From an uncultured Clostridia bacterium (GTDB taxonomy: Bacteria; Bacillota; Clostridia; Christensenellales; Borkfalkiaceae): DNA of 40,840 nucleotides. Below, piece after piece: positions 18,458 to 27,312 of the stretch (within the stretch, counting starts at the first letter, position 1; every line of letters begins with the position of its first letter). The position numbers and the translations under genes were made by a program. The DNA is taken from the NCBI GenBank assembly GCA_947587085.1, contig CANPXX010000008.1:1-40840 (forward strand), written 5' to 3'. A model generated the notes under the pieces. That model saw only the letters and a list, made by a program, of their open reading frames with translations, had not been told where the DNA came from and ran no database searches.

Positions 18458-20122
18458 ATGAAGTTCAAAGTCCGCATCCTGCTCGCTTTGGCATCGGTCG
18501 CTTGCTTCGCCCTCGTCGGCGGCGTTTGCGCCTGTGCGCCCAAGGAGTCTCCCTCCGAGCACACCGAGCACAGCTACGGTGCGTGGGCGGTCACCCGCGA
18601 GGCGACCTGCACCGAGGCGGGCGAGCGTTCCCGCAAGTGCACCGAATGCGACGACACGCAGACGGAGCCCATCCCCGCGCTCGGGCATGTGTTCGGCACG
18701 GGGAAGGTCACCAAGGCGGCGACCTGCACCGAGGAGGGCGAGCGCACCTATACCTGTTCGCGCTGTGAAACGACGACGACGGAGGCGCTCCCCGTCATCG
18801 ACCACGACTGGATGCGCGTCGGCAGCTATGTGAAGGAGCCCACCTGCACCGAAGCGGGCGAGGGAACGCAGAAGTGTTCCATCTGCGGAACGGAGCGTTC
18901 GGGCGAGCTCCCGCCGCTCGGGCATCTGTTCGGCGACCCGACCGTCTCTCCCGCTCCCACCTGCACCGAGGACGGCAAGCAGGTGCGCAAGTGCACGCGG
19001 TGCGATTTCGAGGAGGTTACCGTTCTTCCCAAGTATGAGCATCGGTGGGTGATCGAGACGAGAAACAGCGAGCCCACCTGCACGGCGGCGGGGAGCGCCG
19101 TCTACCGCTGCGATCTGTGCGGCTCGGAGGAGACGCGGGAGATAGCGGCGCTCGGGCACGACTACGAGAGCTTCTACACCGTGGACGAACAGGCGACCTT
19201 CGACCATGCGGGGAGCAAGTCCTATCACTGCAAAGTGTGCGGAGATAGGTCGGGCACGGTGGAGATTCCCCAGCTCCACGAGGGACAGGCGATCTCGTAT
19301 GACTTCCGCGTGGTGCGCAACAACGGCGACCTCATCAAGAGTTCGTCCTGCATCATCACCGTGAAGGACGGGGAGAACGTCGTCGCCACGAGCGACCGCA
19401 CCACCCTCGTCGATGGCGTGTTCACCGCGCAACTCCTTCCCAAGGAATATACCGTCACGGTGGAGAACGTGCCGCTCGGCTATACCGCCGCGGCGAGTTA
19501 TACCGTCTCTCCCTTCGACCCCAACTGCAATCTGTGGCTGACGGCGGCGCCCATCTCTTCCTCCGCGCCCGCCTCCCTGCACTACCGCGAGGGGCAGGTG
19601 ATGTACGACTTCACCGTCCCCGCCGCCAATTCGGATACGGGCGTGGCGGTCTCGCTGAGCGAAACGCTCAGAGGGAAGAAGCTCGTCGTGCTCAACTTCT
19701 GGTATGTGGACTGCGGCTGGTGCCAACAGGAATTCCCCGGGCTTCAAAACGCTTATAGGAACTATTCGGACGACGTGGCGATCATCGCCGTGAACGGCTA
19801 TTCGACGGATACGCTCGCGTCCATCCGCTCCTTCAAGGGAGAGTATCGCCTCACCTTCACGATGGTGCGCGACGAGGGCTTGGATCTCGTCTCCAAATTC
19901 AACGTGACCAGCTACCCGACCAGCGTCTTTATCGACGCCGAGGGAGTCATCTGCGAGATCCATACGGGATATACGGAACAAGCCGGCTTCGAGACGCGCT
20001 TCAAGCGGTACATCTCGGATCGGTATTGGGAGAACGGACACGGCGCTTCCGCGGCGTCGGTCGTCTGCACGCAGCCCGAATGCGTGCTCCCCGATAAGCG
20101 GCTTATGGGGGACGTGCTGTAA
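18458..20122 (+). CDS. Lipoprotein with LGHxW Cys repeats and C-terminal thioredoxin-like domain (copy 2)
   Basis: Paralogue of 5262-6911 with the same architecture, 554 residues. The signal peptide ends in GGVCAC (Cys26 the likely lipidated residue). Five repeats of the TCTEAG...CxxC...ALGHxF/W type cover about residues 35-250; two have lost the exact LGH (VIDHDW, KYEHRW) but keep the His. A degenerate sixth repeat (ATFDHAG...CKVCG) follows, then a beta linker and a TlpA-like thioredoxin domain with LNFWYVDCGWC (Cys419, Cys422) and TSYPTSV. AAAGGAG at 18446-18452 lies 5 nt before the chosen ATG. A likely role is extracytoplasmic thiol-disulfide exchange, but the substrate is unknown. It is followed after 85 nt by the giant partner gene. 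Confidence 0.85.
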   Translation: MKFKVRILLALASVACFALVGGVCACAPKESPSEHTEHSYGAWAVTREATCTEAGERSRKCTECDDTQTEPIPALGHVFGTGKVTKAATCTEEGERTYTCSRCETTTTEALPVIDHDWMRVGSYVKEPTCTEAGEGTQKCSICGTERSGELPPLGHLFGDPTVSPAPTCTEDGKQVRKCTRCDFEEVTVLPKYEHRWVIETRNSEPTCTAAGSAVYRCDLCGSEETREIAALGHDYESFYTVDEQATFDHAGSKSYHCKVCGDRSGTVEIPQLHEGQAISYDFRVVRNNGDLIKSSSCIITVKDGENVVATSDRTTLVDGVFTAQLLPKEYTVTVENVPLGYTAAASYTVSPFDPNCNLWLTAAPISSSAPASLHYREGQVMYDFTVPAANSDTGVAVSLSETLRGKKLVVLNFWYVDCGWCQQEFPGLQNAYRNYSDDVAIIAVNGYSTDTLASIRSFKGEYRLTFTMVRDEGLDLVSKFNVTSYPTSVFIDAEGVICEIHTGYTEQAGFETRFKRYISDRYWENGHGASAASVVCTQPECVLPDKRLMGDVL

Positions 20123-20190
20123 CGTCCCGCCTTCGGACGGAACCGTCCATCGGACGACACCGTCCATCGGGCGGTAGCGCCCATCAACAT
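20123..20190 (+). repeat. Run of three small hairpins between paired genes
   Basis: The 85-nt gap holds CGTCC...GGACG, GTCC-ATC-GGAC and GGGCG-GTAG-CGCCC hairpins, with CCGTCCATCGG present twice. No T run follows, so this is probably not a terminator. It may set mRNA stability or the relative expression of the two genes. Confidence 0.5.
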
Positions 20191-20207
20191 TCTCAGGAGG
20201 ACCGATC

Positions 20208-23200
20208 ATGAAAAAATTGCGCAAAAGTTTGCTCGTGATGATCTCCGCGCTCTTCGTGCTCGCGCTCGGGCTCGTGGCGGCGGCATGCAACTCCAACGCA
20301 AAAAAGGTAACGCTCTCGTTCGAGACGAACGGCGGGAGCGCGGCGGAGTCCATCGTTGCCGAACCGGGCACGACGGCGGAGCTCCCCGCGACCGCGCGCG
20401 ATGGGTTCGTGTTCGACGGCTGGTATCTCGCCGCCGACTTCTCGGGCGAAGCGTGCGGCGGGACGGTCACCGTTCCCGAAAAGAACACCACCTATTACGC
20501 GAAGTGGGCGACGGGGTACGAGGTCAAGCTCGAGCTCGACGGCGGCACGACCGCCACGGGGACCACGTCGCTGTGGCTCAAAGAGGGCGCGAACGTCTAT
20601 GACGCCGTGCAGGGCGTCCAGCCGACCAAGGCGGGGCTCACCTTCGGCGCGTGGTTTGTCGGCGACGACGAGCTCTCCCGCACCCTCACGATGCCCGCGG
20701 AGACCGTCACGCTCACCGCGAAATATAAGGTGGGTTACGTCGTGCAGATCTACCTCGCCAATGTGGAGATTGGCTATCAGCGGCACGACGAGTTGGAGGT
20801 CTCGGGCAGCGATTACGTCGGCAAGACGCTCACGGTGGAGGAGCCGCAGATCGCGAATTTCGTGCCCAACGATGCGCCCGAAGGCGCGGCGCCCTCGTTG
20901 ACGCGCACGCTCTCCGAGAATACGAGCTCCAACGTGTTCCGCGTGTATTACGACCGCCAGCACTATCAGCTCAGCTATCTGCCCAATCTTCCCGCCGATG
21001 TGACGGTGACGGGCACGATGGAGGCGCAGGACCTCGTCTATCAGGCGTACGCCTCTGCCGCCGCATGCGGCTTTACGGCGGAGGGATACCGCTTCGCGGG
21101 GTGGAGCACCGCTCCCGACGACGAAGTGGAATACCGCGAGGCGGAGGCGGTGCAGGTCCTTGCCAACACCACGCTGTACGCCGTATGGGATAAGGGCTTG
21201 GAGGACCGCTTCGGCAGTACCGATTACATCTTCTATCCCCGCTTCGAGCCCGACAAAGTCATTCTCTACCGCGGCGGGCATGAGTTCGAAGGGACGGTGG
21301 GGGAGAACGACACCTTCTCCTTCACGACGCCTTCGAAGAGGACCTTCTCGGGCAAGCGCTTCGGCGATACCTTCGTGCTCGAGCGGGAGGACCTCGTGGG
21401 GACGTATACCTATTATTATAACTACTACGATCCCGAACTGAGCACCGAGGAGCGGTTCGACAGCGCGCACACGCTCGAGATCGACGGCTTCCTCGGCGCC
21501 ACGTACACCAAGGACGGCGTGAAGGTGGAGGGCTCGCTCGACTATGACGTCGATCGCGGCGACTATCTCTTCCGCTCCAACGACGGCACAAAGGAATTCT
21601 ATTGCTCCTTCCAGGAACGCGACATGGGGACGGGGCTTCGCAAGATCTTCGCATTGAGCGGGGATGAGTTCGGCTATTACGTCAATTCGTACGGCGAGAC
21701 GCTCGTCCTCGACGGCTACGGCGGCGCGTTCATGATCATCTCGGACGGAACGGGCTACCAGCAGAGCGTGGACGGCTACTATTCCGTCGAGCCCAAGATC
21801 ACCCTCTGGGATCGCTTCGAGACCTATCGCACCTATTGCCTCATGAACGATCAGGCGGGGCTCATCGACGGCAACGTGGGCATCAAGGAATTCAACCTCC
21901 TCATGGTCCCCAACTACTTCAAAGTGCTCGGAGAGGAGGAGTACGAGCAGTACGGCTATTGCTTCTTCTCCGATACGTCGCGCGGGACGTACACCGTCTC
22001 GGACGGCAGTAAATTGGTGCTCGACGGGCACGGCTACTTCGACGACAGCGCGGTCTACACCGACGCGAACGGGAATGTCGTGCAGAAAGGTCCCTATGCG
22101 GTGGAGAGCGGCTATGTGAAGGGCAACATCGTCTCCATCTTAAAACCGAACGCGAACTCCGTGGAATTCACGGCGGCGGACGTCGTCGCGAAGTTCCGCA
22201 TCGACCTCGAAGAGCAGACGTTTGCGGCATATACCGACCCCGAAGAGGTCTCCACCGAGTACTACTTCGTGGAAGGCAGCACCATGCACCCCGTGCTCAT
22301 GGCGATGTACGAGGGCAAGGACGGGTCGTTGCGCGTGGAATTCCATGCGAACGACTCCAACGGACATGCGCAGTATGCGGGCGCGGGGACCGTCGAAAAG
22401 GTGTCCCTGATGGACGGGTACGACTTCACGGCGTACCGCTTCACGCGCACCGCCGTCGTCAGCGGATACGAACAGACGATTCCCGCGACGATGATCTTTA
22501 CGACGGACGTCGTTGAGAGCAACGGCTACTATTACGACGCATACACCATGCTCGAACGGGAGGGCGTGAAGCTCTATAAGACGGTCGAACTCAAGACGGC
22601 GACGGGCAACAACGACGGCGTCGTCTGGGCGAGCACGAGCGTGACGGACGTGGACGGCGTCGGGTCGCTCTACTTCGCCCCCGGCGGCAAGGTCTATCGG
22701 TGCAGTTTCCCCGACGAGAACGATCCCTTCTTCGGCGTGCACTTCGGCGAACTCCGCTATCGTGACGACCTCGGCACGGGGCTCACCCGCCTCTACACGC
22801 TCTCGGATTCCACGACGACGGAGGACGGCTGGGTGGCGACCGTTGCGGCGAGCTATCCGACTTCGATCGAATACTACTATCCCGGGTACAGTGCCCTCTA
22901 CGGCACCTACACCGTGCTCGCGGTGGAGGGCGACCTCGCGCGCGACAGCGAGGGCAGGGCGAAGTTCGACGACTTCGGCGCCGACCGCGATCCCACCGAT
23001 ACGAACTATGTCAACGTGTGGGATACCGACGCCACTTGGAGAAGGACGGACGAGCGGACCCTCCTCGGCGACGTCGTGTATTCGCTCGTCATCGGCGGAC
23101 AGGAAAAGTTCAAGTTCACCTATACCGAGTTCAACTACTTCGGCACGCCCTATCCCATGCTCCTCGTCTATATCGGCAAGGAGGGGGTCTATACCGCGGC

Positions 23201-25673
23201 GGACGGCAGTACGCTCACCCTCGACGGGTACGGCAGGGCACGCTATTCGGGCGGCGCTTCCGCCGACGTTGTGGGCAACTACTACTTCTATGACGTGAGC
23301 GCACAGCGCGGCGGCGACACGAGCGGCGATCCCACCGCGGGCGGCACCGTGTTCGACGGCACGAGTCCGTTCTCGGGCGCGTTGCAGAGCGAGGGTTTCC
23401 GCGACGTCAAGTTCATGTTCGGCGAGGGAGACGACTACAACGAGCGGAGCTTCGAGCTCTCCTCCGAGACCGCCTTCGTCGCTCTCGACTACGCGGTCGG
23501 CGTGTGGGATCTCGTCAATTCCAACTTCCTTCCCTACAACGCGAAGATCACCTTCAACGGGAAGGGGCAGTACACCATCCGAGCCTATTCGGGCGGCTTC
23601 CCGCAGACGGGCTCCTATGAGGTGGTGGACCCCACCTATCCCGAATATGTCCTCTACGGGGTGAATTTCGGCGGTTTGAGGGGCAACTACAACGTCCGCT
23701 TCATGGAATATGCGGAGTATAACAACTTCAACTGCGTGGTCCGCTTCAAGTCCACGGGCGTGTTCATCGACGACGATTTCAACGTGCTCCATATCAACGG
23801 CTTCGGCGCGGGCAACATCTATGGCGAGATCGCGGGGAACATCAACGTCAACTTCATCGACGAGGAGCTCAACTTCGGTTACTTCATCGTCATGGACGAA
23901 ATCTCGAGCTATTACGACCAGCTCTTCCATTTCCGCCTCGACGTGGAGAACGGGACGTTCTCTCTCGTGGAACAGGAGGCGCAGTTCTATGTTGCGGCGG
24001 ATCTCGATCCCTTCCTGCTCCGCGAGGACAACGCGGCATTCGTGGGCTCCCGCAGCGGCGACTATCTCATCGACGGAGACACGCTCTACCTGTATTTGCA
24101 GACCTCGGGCGGCACGTACGAGAGGCAGGAGCTTCCCGCGCCGACGGGCAACGTGTACGCCTATAAGGCGAACGCGGACGCCGCGGAGAAGAAGTATTAC
24201 AAGTGGAACGGCGAAGAGTTCGCCTTCGACGGCACGGTGGATATCCTCGACCACGTCGATAAGGACGGGGACGGCAAAAACGACACCGAGGAAAAACAGA
24301 GACCCGTATTCGGCAAGGACGGCAAGCAGGAAACGGACGAAGAGGGGAACTTGAAGTTCGAGACATACGAAGAGGAGATCTTGGAAAAGACGGCTGAGGT
24401 CGCCGCCACCATCCGCTTCCAGCCTCAGATCCGCGGCTTCTACACCGTTCCCGTCTCCTTCGACATCGGCGGCGTGAACTACAAAGATTTCGTGCTCAAC
24501 GTGTATACGAGCGGAAAGGCGGACCCGAGAATCACATGGGAGAGCATCAACTATCAGCATGTGGAATTCTCCTATGACGAGGCGACGGGCAAGCGCTCCT
24601 TCCACGTCACGGACGCGGGCTACCGCCTCATCGAGCGCACCGACTATCTGCTCCGCTACTTCAACGAGGGCGGCACGGATAAGGCGAACGACGGAATGTA
24701 CCGCAGCCGCGGCGCCGAGTTCGCGGAGACCTACTTCGGCTTCGGCGGCTATCAGCACGATCCGAACCGCAAGCCCACCGCCAAGGTGTACGTCAACTAT
24801 CTGTACGACCCCGTCGCCGGCTCGCCGACCTATCGCACCGAGCCGATCACGGGAGAGGTGGAGCTTGACAGCAAGCGGCTCATCGGGTACGTCAACATCT
24901 CGGGCACATATGTGAACGGCACCCAGCCGCTCTATGAACTCCTCTTCGAGGACGGCGGAGTGCAGTACGCCATCGACTATATCCTTTACGATTACGAGAG
25001 CATCGGCTACTACAACAGCCACTTCTACCTGCACGCCTTCTACCGCTATGAGGAGCTCGACGCGGGCGACGACTACAAGGTCGGCGTGAAGTACATGCAA
25101 TACGTCGGCATGAAGGGCATCGCGGGCTATGAGGACGAAACCTTGCGCGACGTTGCCACGAGCATTACGCTCATCCGCAAGGACGCACAGGGAACGGTCG
25201 TGCCCTCGCTCGAAGTCGGCATGCGCTTCCTCAAAGACACGAACGGGCTGTATCTCATCGAGTACGACTCCTCCAAGACCAACAACGCGGGCACGGCGTA
25301 TCTCGTCACGTTTACGCTCGGCGCCGACGGAAAGGCGGTGACGGCGGCAACGGTCACCGAGAACGATCTGATCGTCGTCGGCTATTCCACGGGCTTCGCG
25401 TTCTATGTGTTCACGCAGGGCAGCGAGACGAATCCCGACGTGGTGGAGATCGTGAGCGCCATCCGCGCGGGGAGACGGTTTGCGAGCGTGCGCGACCTCG
25501 TGGAAAACGCGGACGGCACATGGTCCTTCTACGGCAAGGAGGCGTCGGACAGCGTGGAGCAGAAGTACACCGTGCGCATCGGCGTCGTCCAGATGGAGGG
25601 CGTCACCCGCTTCACGGTGAACGTGACGGTGGAGAGCATTCCGCAGTCCGAGCAATCGCCCGCGGAGGCGTAA
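20208..25673 (+). CDS. Giant B-repeat lipoprotein with LDGYG modules (copy 2)
   Basis: Paralogue of 6908-11902, 1821 residues; predicted surface lipoprotein of unknown function. Lipobox VAAAC (Cys27). Three B repeats at about residues 28-320 (DGFVFDGWYLA, KAGLTFGAWFVG, EGYRFAGWSTAPDD). The Tyr/Gly/Asp-rich body has LDGYGGAF, LDGHGYF, LDGYGRARY, FNGKGQYT, INGFGAGNI and FDGTVDI, in the same order as the six motifs of copy 1. After the sixth motif it has a charged insertion absent from copy 1 that holds an EF-hand-like loop, DKDGDGKNDTEE (residues 1351-1362). CAGGAGG precedes the ATG. The two copies are clearly homologous but diverged, so the duplication is not recent. Confidence 0.86.
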   Translation: MKKLRKSLLVMISALFVLALGLVAAACNSNAKKVTLSFETNGGSAAESIVAEPGTTAELPATARDGFVFDGWYLAADFSGEACGGTVTVPEKNTTYYAKWATGYEVKLELDGGTTATGTTSLWLKEGANVYDAVQGVQPTKAGLTFGAWFVGDDELSRTLTMPAETVTLTAKYKVGYVVQIYLANVEIGYQRHDELEVSGSDYVGKTLTVEEPQIANFVPNDAPEGAAPSLTRTLSENTSSNVFRVYYDRQHYQLSYLPNLPADVTVTGTMEAQDLVYQAYASAAACGFTAEGYRFAGWSTAPDDEVEYREAEAVQVLANTTLYAVWDKGLEDRFGSTDYIFYPRFEPDKVILYRGGHEFEGTVGENDTFSFTTPSKRTFSGKRFGDTFVLEREDLVGTYTYYYNYYDPELSTEERFDSAHTLEIDGFLGATYTKDGVKVEGSLDYDVDRGDYLFRSNDGTKEFYCSFQERDMGTGLRKIFALSGDEFGYYVNSYGETLVLDGYGGAFMIISDGTGYQQSVDGYYSVEPKITLWDRFETYRTYCLMNDQAGLIDGNVGIKEFNLLMVPNYFKVLGEEEYEQYGYCFFSDTSRGTYTVSDGSKLVLDGHGYFDDSAVYTDANGNVVQKGPYAVESGYVKGNIVSILKPNANSVEFTAADVVAKFRIDLEEQTFAAYTDPEEVSTEYYFVEGSTMHPVLMAMYEGKDGSLRVEFHANDSNGHAQYAGAGTVEKVSLMDGYDFTAYRFTRTAVVSGYEQTIPATMIFTTDVVESNGYYYDAYTMLEREGVKLYKTVELKTATGNNDGVVWASTSVTDVDGVGSLYFAPGGKVYRCSFPDENDPFFGVHFGELRYRDDLGTGLTRLYTLSDSTTTEDGWVATVAASYPTSIEYYYPGYSALYGTYTVLAVEGDLARDSEGRAKFDDFGADRDPTDTNYVNVWDTDATWRRTDERTLLGDVVYSLVIGGQEKFKFTYTEFNYFGTPYPMLLVYIGKEGVYTAADGSTLTLDGYGRARYSGGASADVVGNYYFYDVSAQRGGDTSGDPTAGGTVFDGTSPFSGALQSEGFRDVKFMFGEGDDYNERSFELSSETAFVALDYAVGVWDLVNSNFLPYNAKITFNGKGQYTIRAYSGGFPQTGSYEVVDPTYPEYVLYGVNFGGLRGNYNVRFMEYAEYNNFNCVVRFKSTGVFIDDDFNVLHINGFGAGNIYGEIAGNINVNFIDEELNFGYFIVMDEISSYYDQLFHFRLDVENGTFSLVEQEAQFYVAADLDPFLLREDNAAFVGSRSGDYLIDGDTLYLYLQTSGGTYERQELPAPTGNVYAYKANADAAEKKYYKWNGEEFAFDGTVDILDHVDKDGDGKNDTEEKQRPVFGKDGKQETDEEGNLKFETYEEEILEKTAEVAATIRFQPQIRGFYTVPVSFDIGGVNYKDFVLNVYTSGKADPRITWESINYQHVEFSYDEATGKRSFHVTDAGYRLIERTDYLLRYFNEGGTDKANDGMYRSRGAEFAETYFGFGGYQHDPNRKPTAKVYVNYLYDPVAGSPTYRTEPITGEVELDSKRLIGYVNISGTYVNGTQPLYELLFEDGGVQYAIDYILYDYESIGYYNSHFYLHAFYRYEELDAGDDYKVGVKYMQYVGMKGIAGYEDETLRDVATSITLIRKDAQGTVVPSLEVGMRFLKDTNGLYLIEYDSSKTNNAGTAYLVTFTLGADGKAVTAATVTENDLIVVGYSTGFAFYVFTQGSETNPDVVEIVSAIRAGRRFASVRDLVENADGTWSFYGKEASDSVEQKYTVRIGVVQMEGVTRFTVNVTVESIPQSEQSPAEA

Positions 25674-25769
25674 CGAAACAAGAACGAATTGGTCCGCGGG
25701 CGCACTGCGGATCAAGCGGAAAGGGCTGTTTGCCTATGGACGGGGTGCAGAATCGGAAGATCTGCGTCT

Positions 25770-25795
25770 CCCGCCCTCGGCGGGCAGTCCTTTTT
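25770..25795 (+). terminator. Terminator after the second giant lipoprotein gene
   Basis: Stem CCCGCC-CTC-GGCGGG followed by CAGTCCTTTTT. It is 97 nt after the stop of the giant gene and precedes a new promoter region. Confidence 0.7.
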
Positions 25796-25840
25796 CGTGC
25801 GCTGTCACACAATTCCCGCCCGCGCGATACAATGATATGT

Positions 25841-26515
25841 ATGCGAATCTGTTTTGTGACGAGCGGGACCCTCGCCGATTTTTCCGAGAAGTGCGCCGCC
25901 CTGCGGGCGGACGTCATGTGTTTCTCCTTTCAGGCGCTCGGCGAAGTGAGCTATGAGCGGGAGCTTCGCGGCGAGACCGCCCTCTTCGAGGACGTCGCGC
26001 TCCTCTCCAAGGAGAAACAGAACGTCGTCCTGTGCGGATGTTATACCGACGCGCGCGGCGTCCGCCGCAAATCCGTCGTCATCGCCGAGCGGGGCAGGAT
26101 CCTCGGCGTGTCCGACATGGCGAACCGCCTCGACTCGGGCGAATTCCGCTGCGGCGCGGGAGTGAAGATCTTCGAGACGGGCGTGGGGAAGATCGGCGTC
26201 ATCGTTGCCGAGGATCTCTATTTCCCGCGGGTCGCGGAGACGATCTCGACCTGCGGCGCGGAGCTCGCCGTCTGCGTATTCGAGGGGCTCAACGAGAGTT
26301 TGGAGCAGACCCTCCTCCGCGCGCAGTCCTTCTTTTACGGCGTCCCCATGTGCCTGTGCGCCTTCGGGTATGCGCAGGCTTCGGACATCGGCGGGAAGCT
26401 CCGCTTCGCCTCTCCCAAGAGCCCGTGCGTGTACGATTTCGAACGGGAGCAGGAATACCATCTCGTGGAGACGCGGCGGCGCGGCTTCTATCGCAGGAAG
26501 AAGAGCGGATTTTGA
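25841..26515 (+). CDS. Nitrilase-superfamily-like protein lacking catalytic residues
   Basis: A 224-residue protein with the carbon-nitrogen hydrolase fold signature: GVIVAEDLYFPRVAE matches the family's GVLICYDxxFPE strand, followed by CGAELAV and a helix with RAQ...GVPM as in nitrilases. At the place of the catalytic Cys there is Ala123. The usual FPE Glu segment reads CFSFQAL, and no YRK-type Lys motif is present between residues 75 and 100. It is probably inactive as an amidase and may bind a ligand or partner, or be degenerating. Start: ATG at 25841, 7 nt after a TACAAT box (25828-25833), possibly leaderless; the in-frame ATG at 25832 overlaps that box. The -35 is weak. Its neighbours give no pathway clue. 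Confidence 0.7.
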   Translation: MRICFVTSGTLADFSEKCAALRADVMCFSFQALGEVSYERELRGETALFEDVALLSKEKQNVVLCGCYTDARGVRRKSVVIAERGRILGVSDMANRLDSGEFRCGAGVKIFETGVGKIGVIVAEDLYFPRVAETISTCGAELAVCVFEGLNESLEQTLLRAQSFFYGVPMCLCAFGYAQASDIGGKLRFASPKSPCVYDFEREQEYHLVETRRRGFYRRKKSGF

Positions 26516-26533
26516 GAAAATTCGCCCGCCCCC

Positions 26534-26562
26534 TTGAATCTCGGGGGCGGGCATGGTATAAT
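26534..26562 (+). promoter_or_regulatory. Promoter abutting the HEPN-motif/CBS gene
   Basis: TTGAAT at 26534-26539, 17-nt spacer, TATAAT at 26557-26562. Only GGGAGC separates the -10 from the ATG, so transcription would begin at or next to the start codon. Confidence 0.82.
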
Positions 26563-26568
26563 GGGAGC

Positions 26569-27273
26569 ATGAGTAACGCCGTCGAATTTATTTCCGCCTA
26601 CAATACGGTGGACGCGAGGTTGCGCTCGCTCTATAAGGGGAAGGGGAACTTGCAGTTCTCCGACCTCGTCCGCCGCTGTGCCGAGTGCAACGCCACGGTG
26701 AAGAAGTACGAGGGGGAGCTCCTCACCTTCGCGAAGCTCCGCAACGCCATCGTGCACGAGAGCACGCGCGATTACATCATCGCCGAACCCTGCGACGAGG
26801 CGACCCGCCTCTTCACGCACATCGCCGAACTTCTCTCCACGCCGCCCAAGCTCTCCCTCCTCCGCGAGCGGGGCGCGACGGGCATTTCGGCGGACGCCAC
26901 CCTCGGCGACGCCATCGTGAAGATCGCGGACAGCAACTTTTCCAACCTCCCCGTCTACCGCGGCGAGCGCATGCTCGGCGTGCTCAACAACCGCCGCGTG
27001 GTGCGGGTGCTCGGGAAGGCGCTCGAACGGGGCGAAGAGATCGAACGCGTGCTCGCGACGCCCTGCGCCTCTGTCCTGCGGGAGGAGGACCTCATCCGCT
27101 TCTACAAGGTGCTCGGGCAGGACAGCCCCGTGCAGGCGGCGGTGGACGCCTTCGCGCAGAACCGCAAACTTCTCGCCGTGCTCGTAACCCGCTCGGGCGA
27201 GGTGGGGGACCGCATCGTGAACATCCTCACGAGCTCCGATCTCCCGCGCCTTATGAAACTTCTCGAAGAATAG
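26569..27273 (+). CDS. CBS-domain-pair protein with N-terminal HEPN-like motif
   Basis: A 234-residue cytoplasmic protein. The N-terminal half (about 1-90) is helical and ends with KLRNAIVHEST, which fits the R-N-x3-H signature of HEPN folds (Arg58, His63). The C-terminal half (about 100-234) looks like a CBS pair (ISADATLGDAIVKIADSNFSNLPVYRGERMLGVLNNRRV, then a second half ending NILTSSDLPRLM), which usually binds adenosine nucleotides. A regulatory or RNA-related role is possible, but R-N-x3-H also occurs in non-nuclease HEPN proteins. No antitoxin-like neighbour is present. The ATG is 6 nt after a TATAAT box with no separate ribosome site. It converges with degV. Confidence 0.72.
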   Translation: MSNAVEFISAYNTVDARLRSLYKGKGNLQFSDLVRRCAECNATVKKYEGELLTFAKLRNAIVHESTRDYIIAEPCDEATRLFTHIAELLSTPPKLSLLRERGATGISADATLGDAIVKIADSNFSNLPVYRGERMLGVLNNRRVVRVLGKALERGEEIERVLATPCASVLREEDLIRFYKVLGQDSPVQAAVDAFAQNRKLLAVLVTRSGEVGDRIVNILTSSDLPRLMKLLEE

Positions 27274-27276
27274 CAA

Positions 27277-27304
27277 AGAGCCCGCCGATCGGCGGGCTCT
27301 CTTT
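27277..27304. terminator. Terminator between convergent genes
   Basis: Perfect palindrome AGAGCCCGCCGA/TCGGCGGGCTCT followed on the plus strand by CTTTT. It serves the CBS gene and probably also the facing degV transcript, although the minus-strand T run is short. Confidence 0.82.
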
Positions 27305-27312
27305 TAACTATT

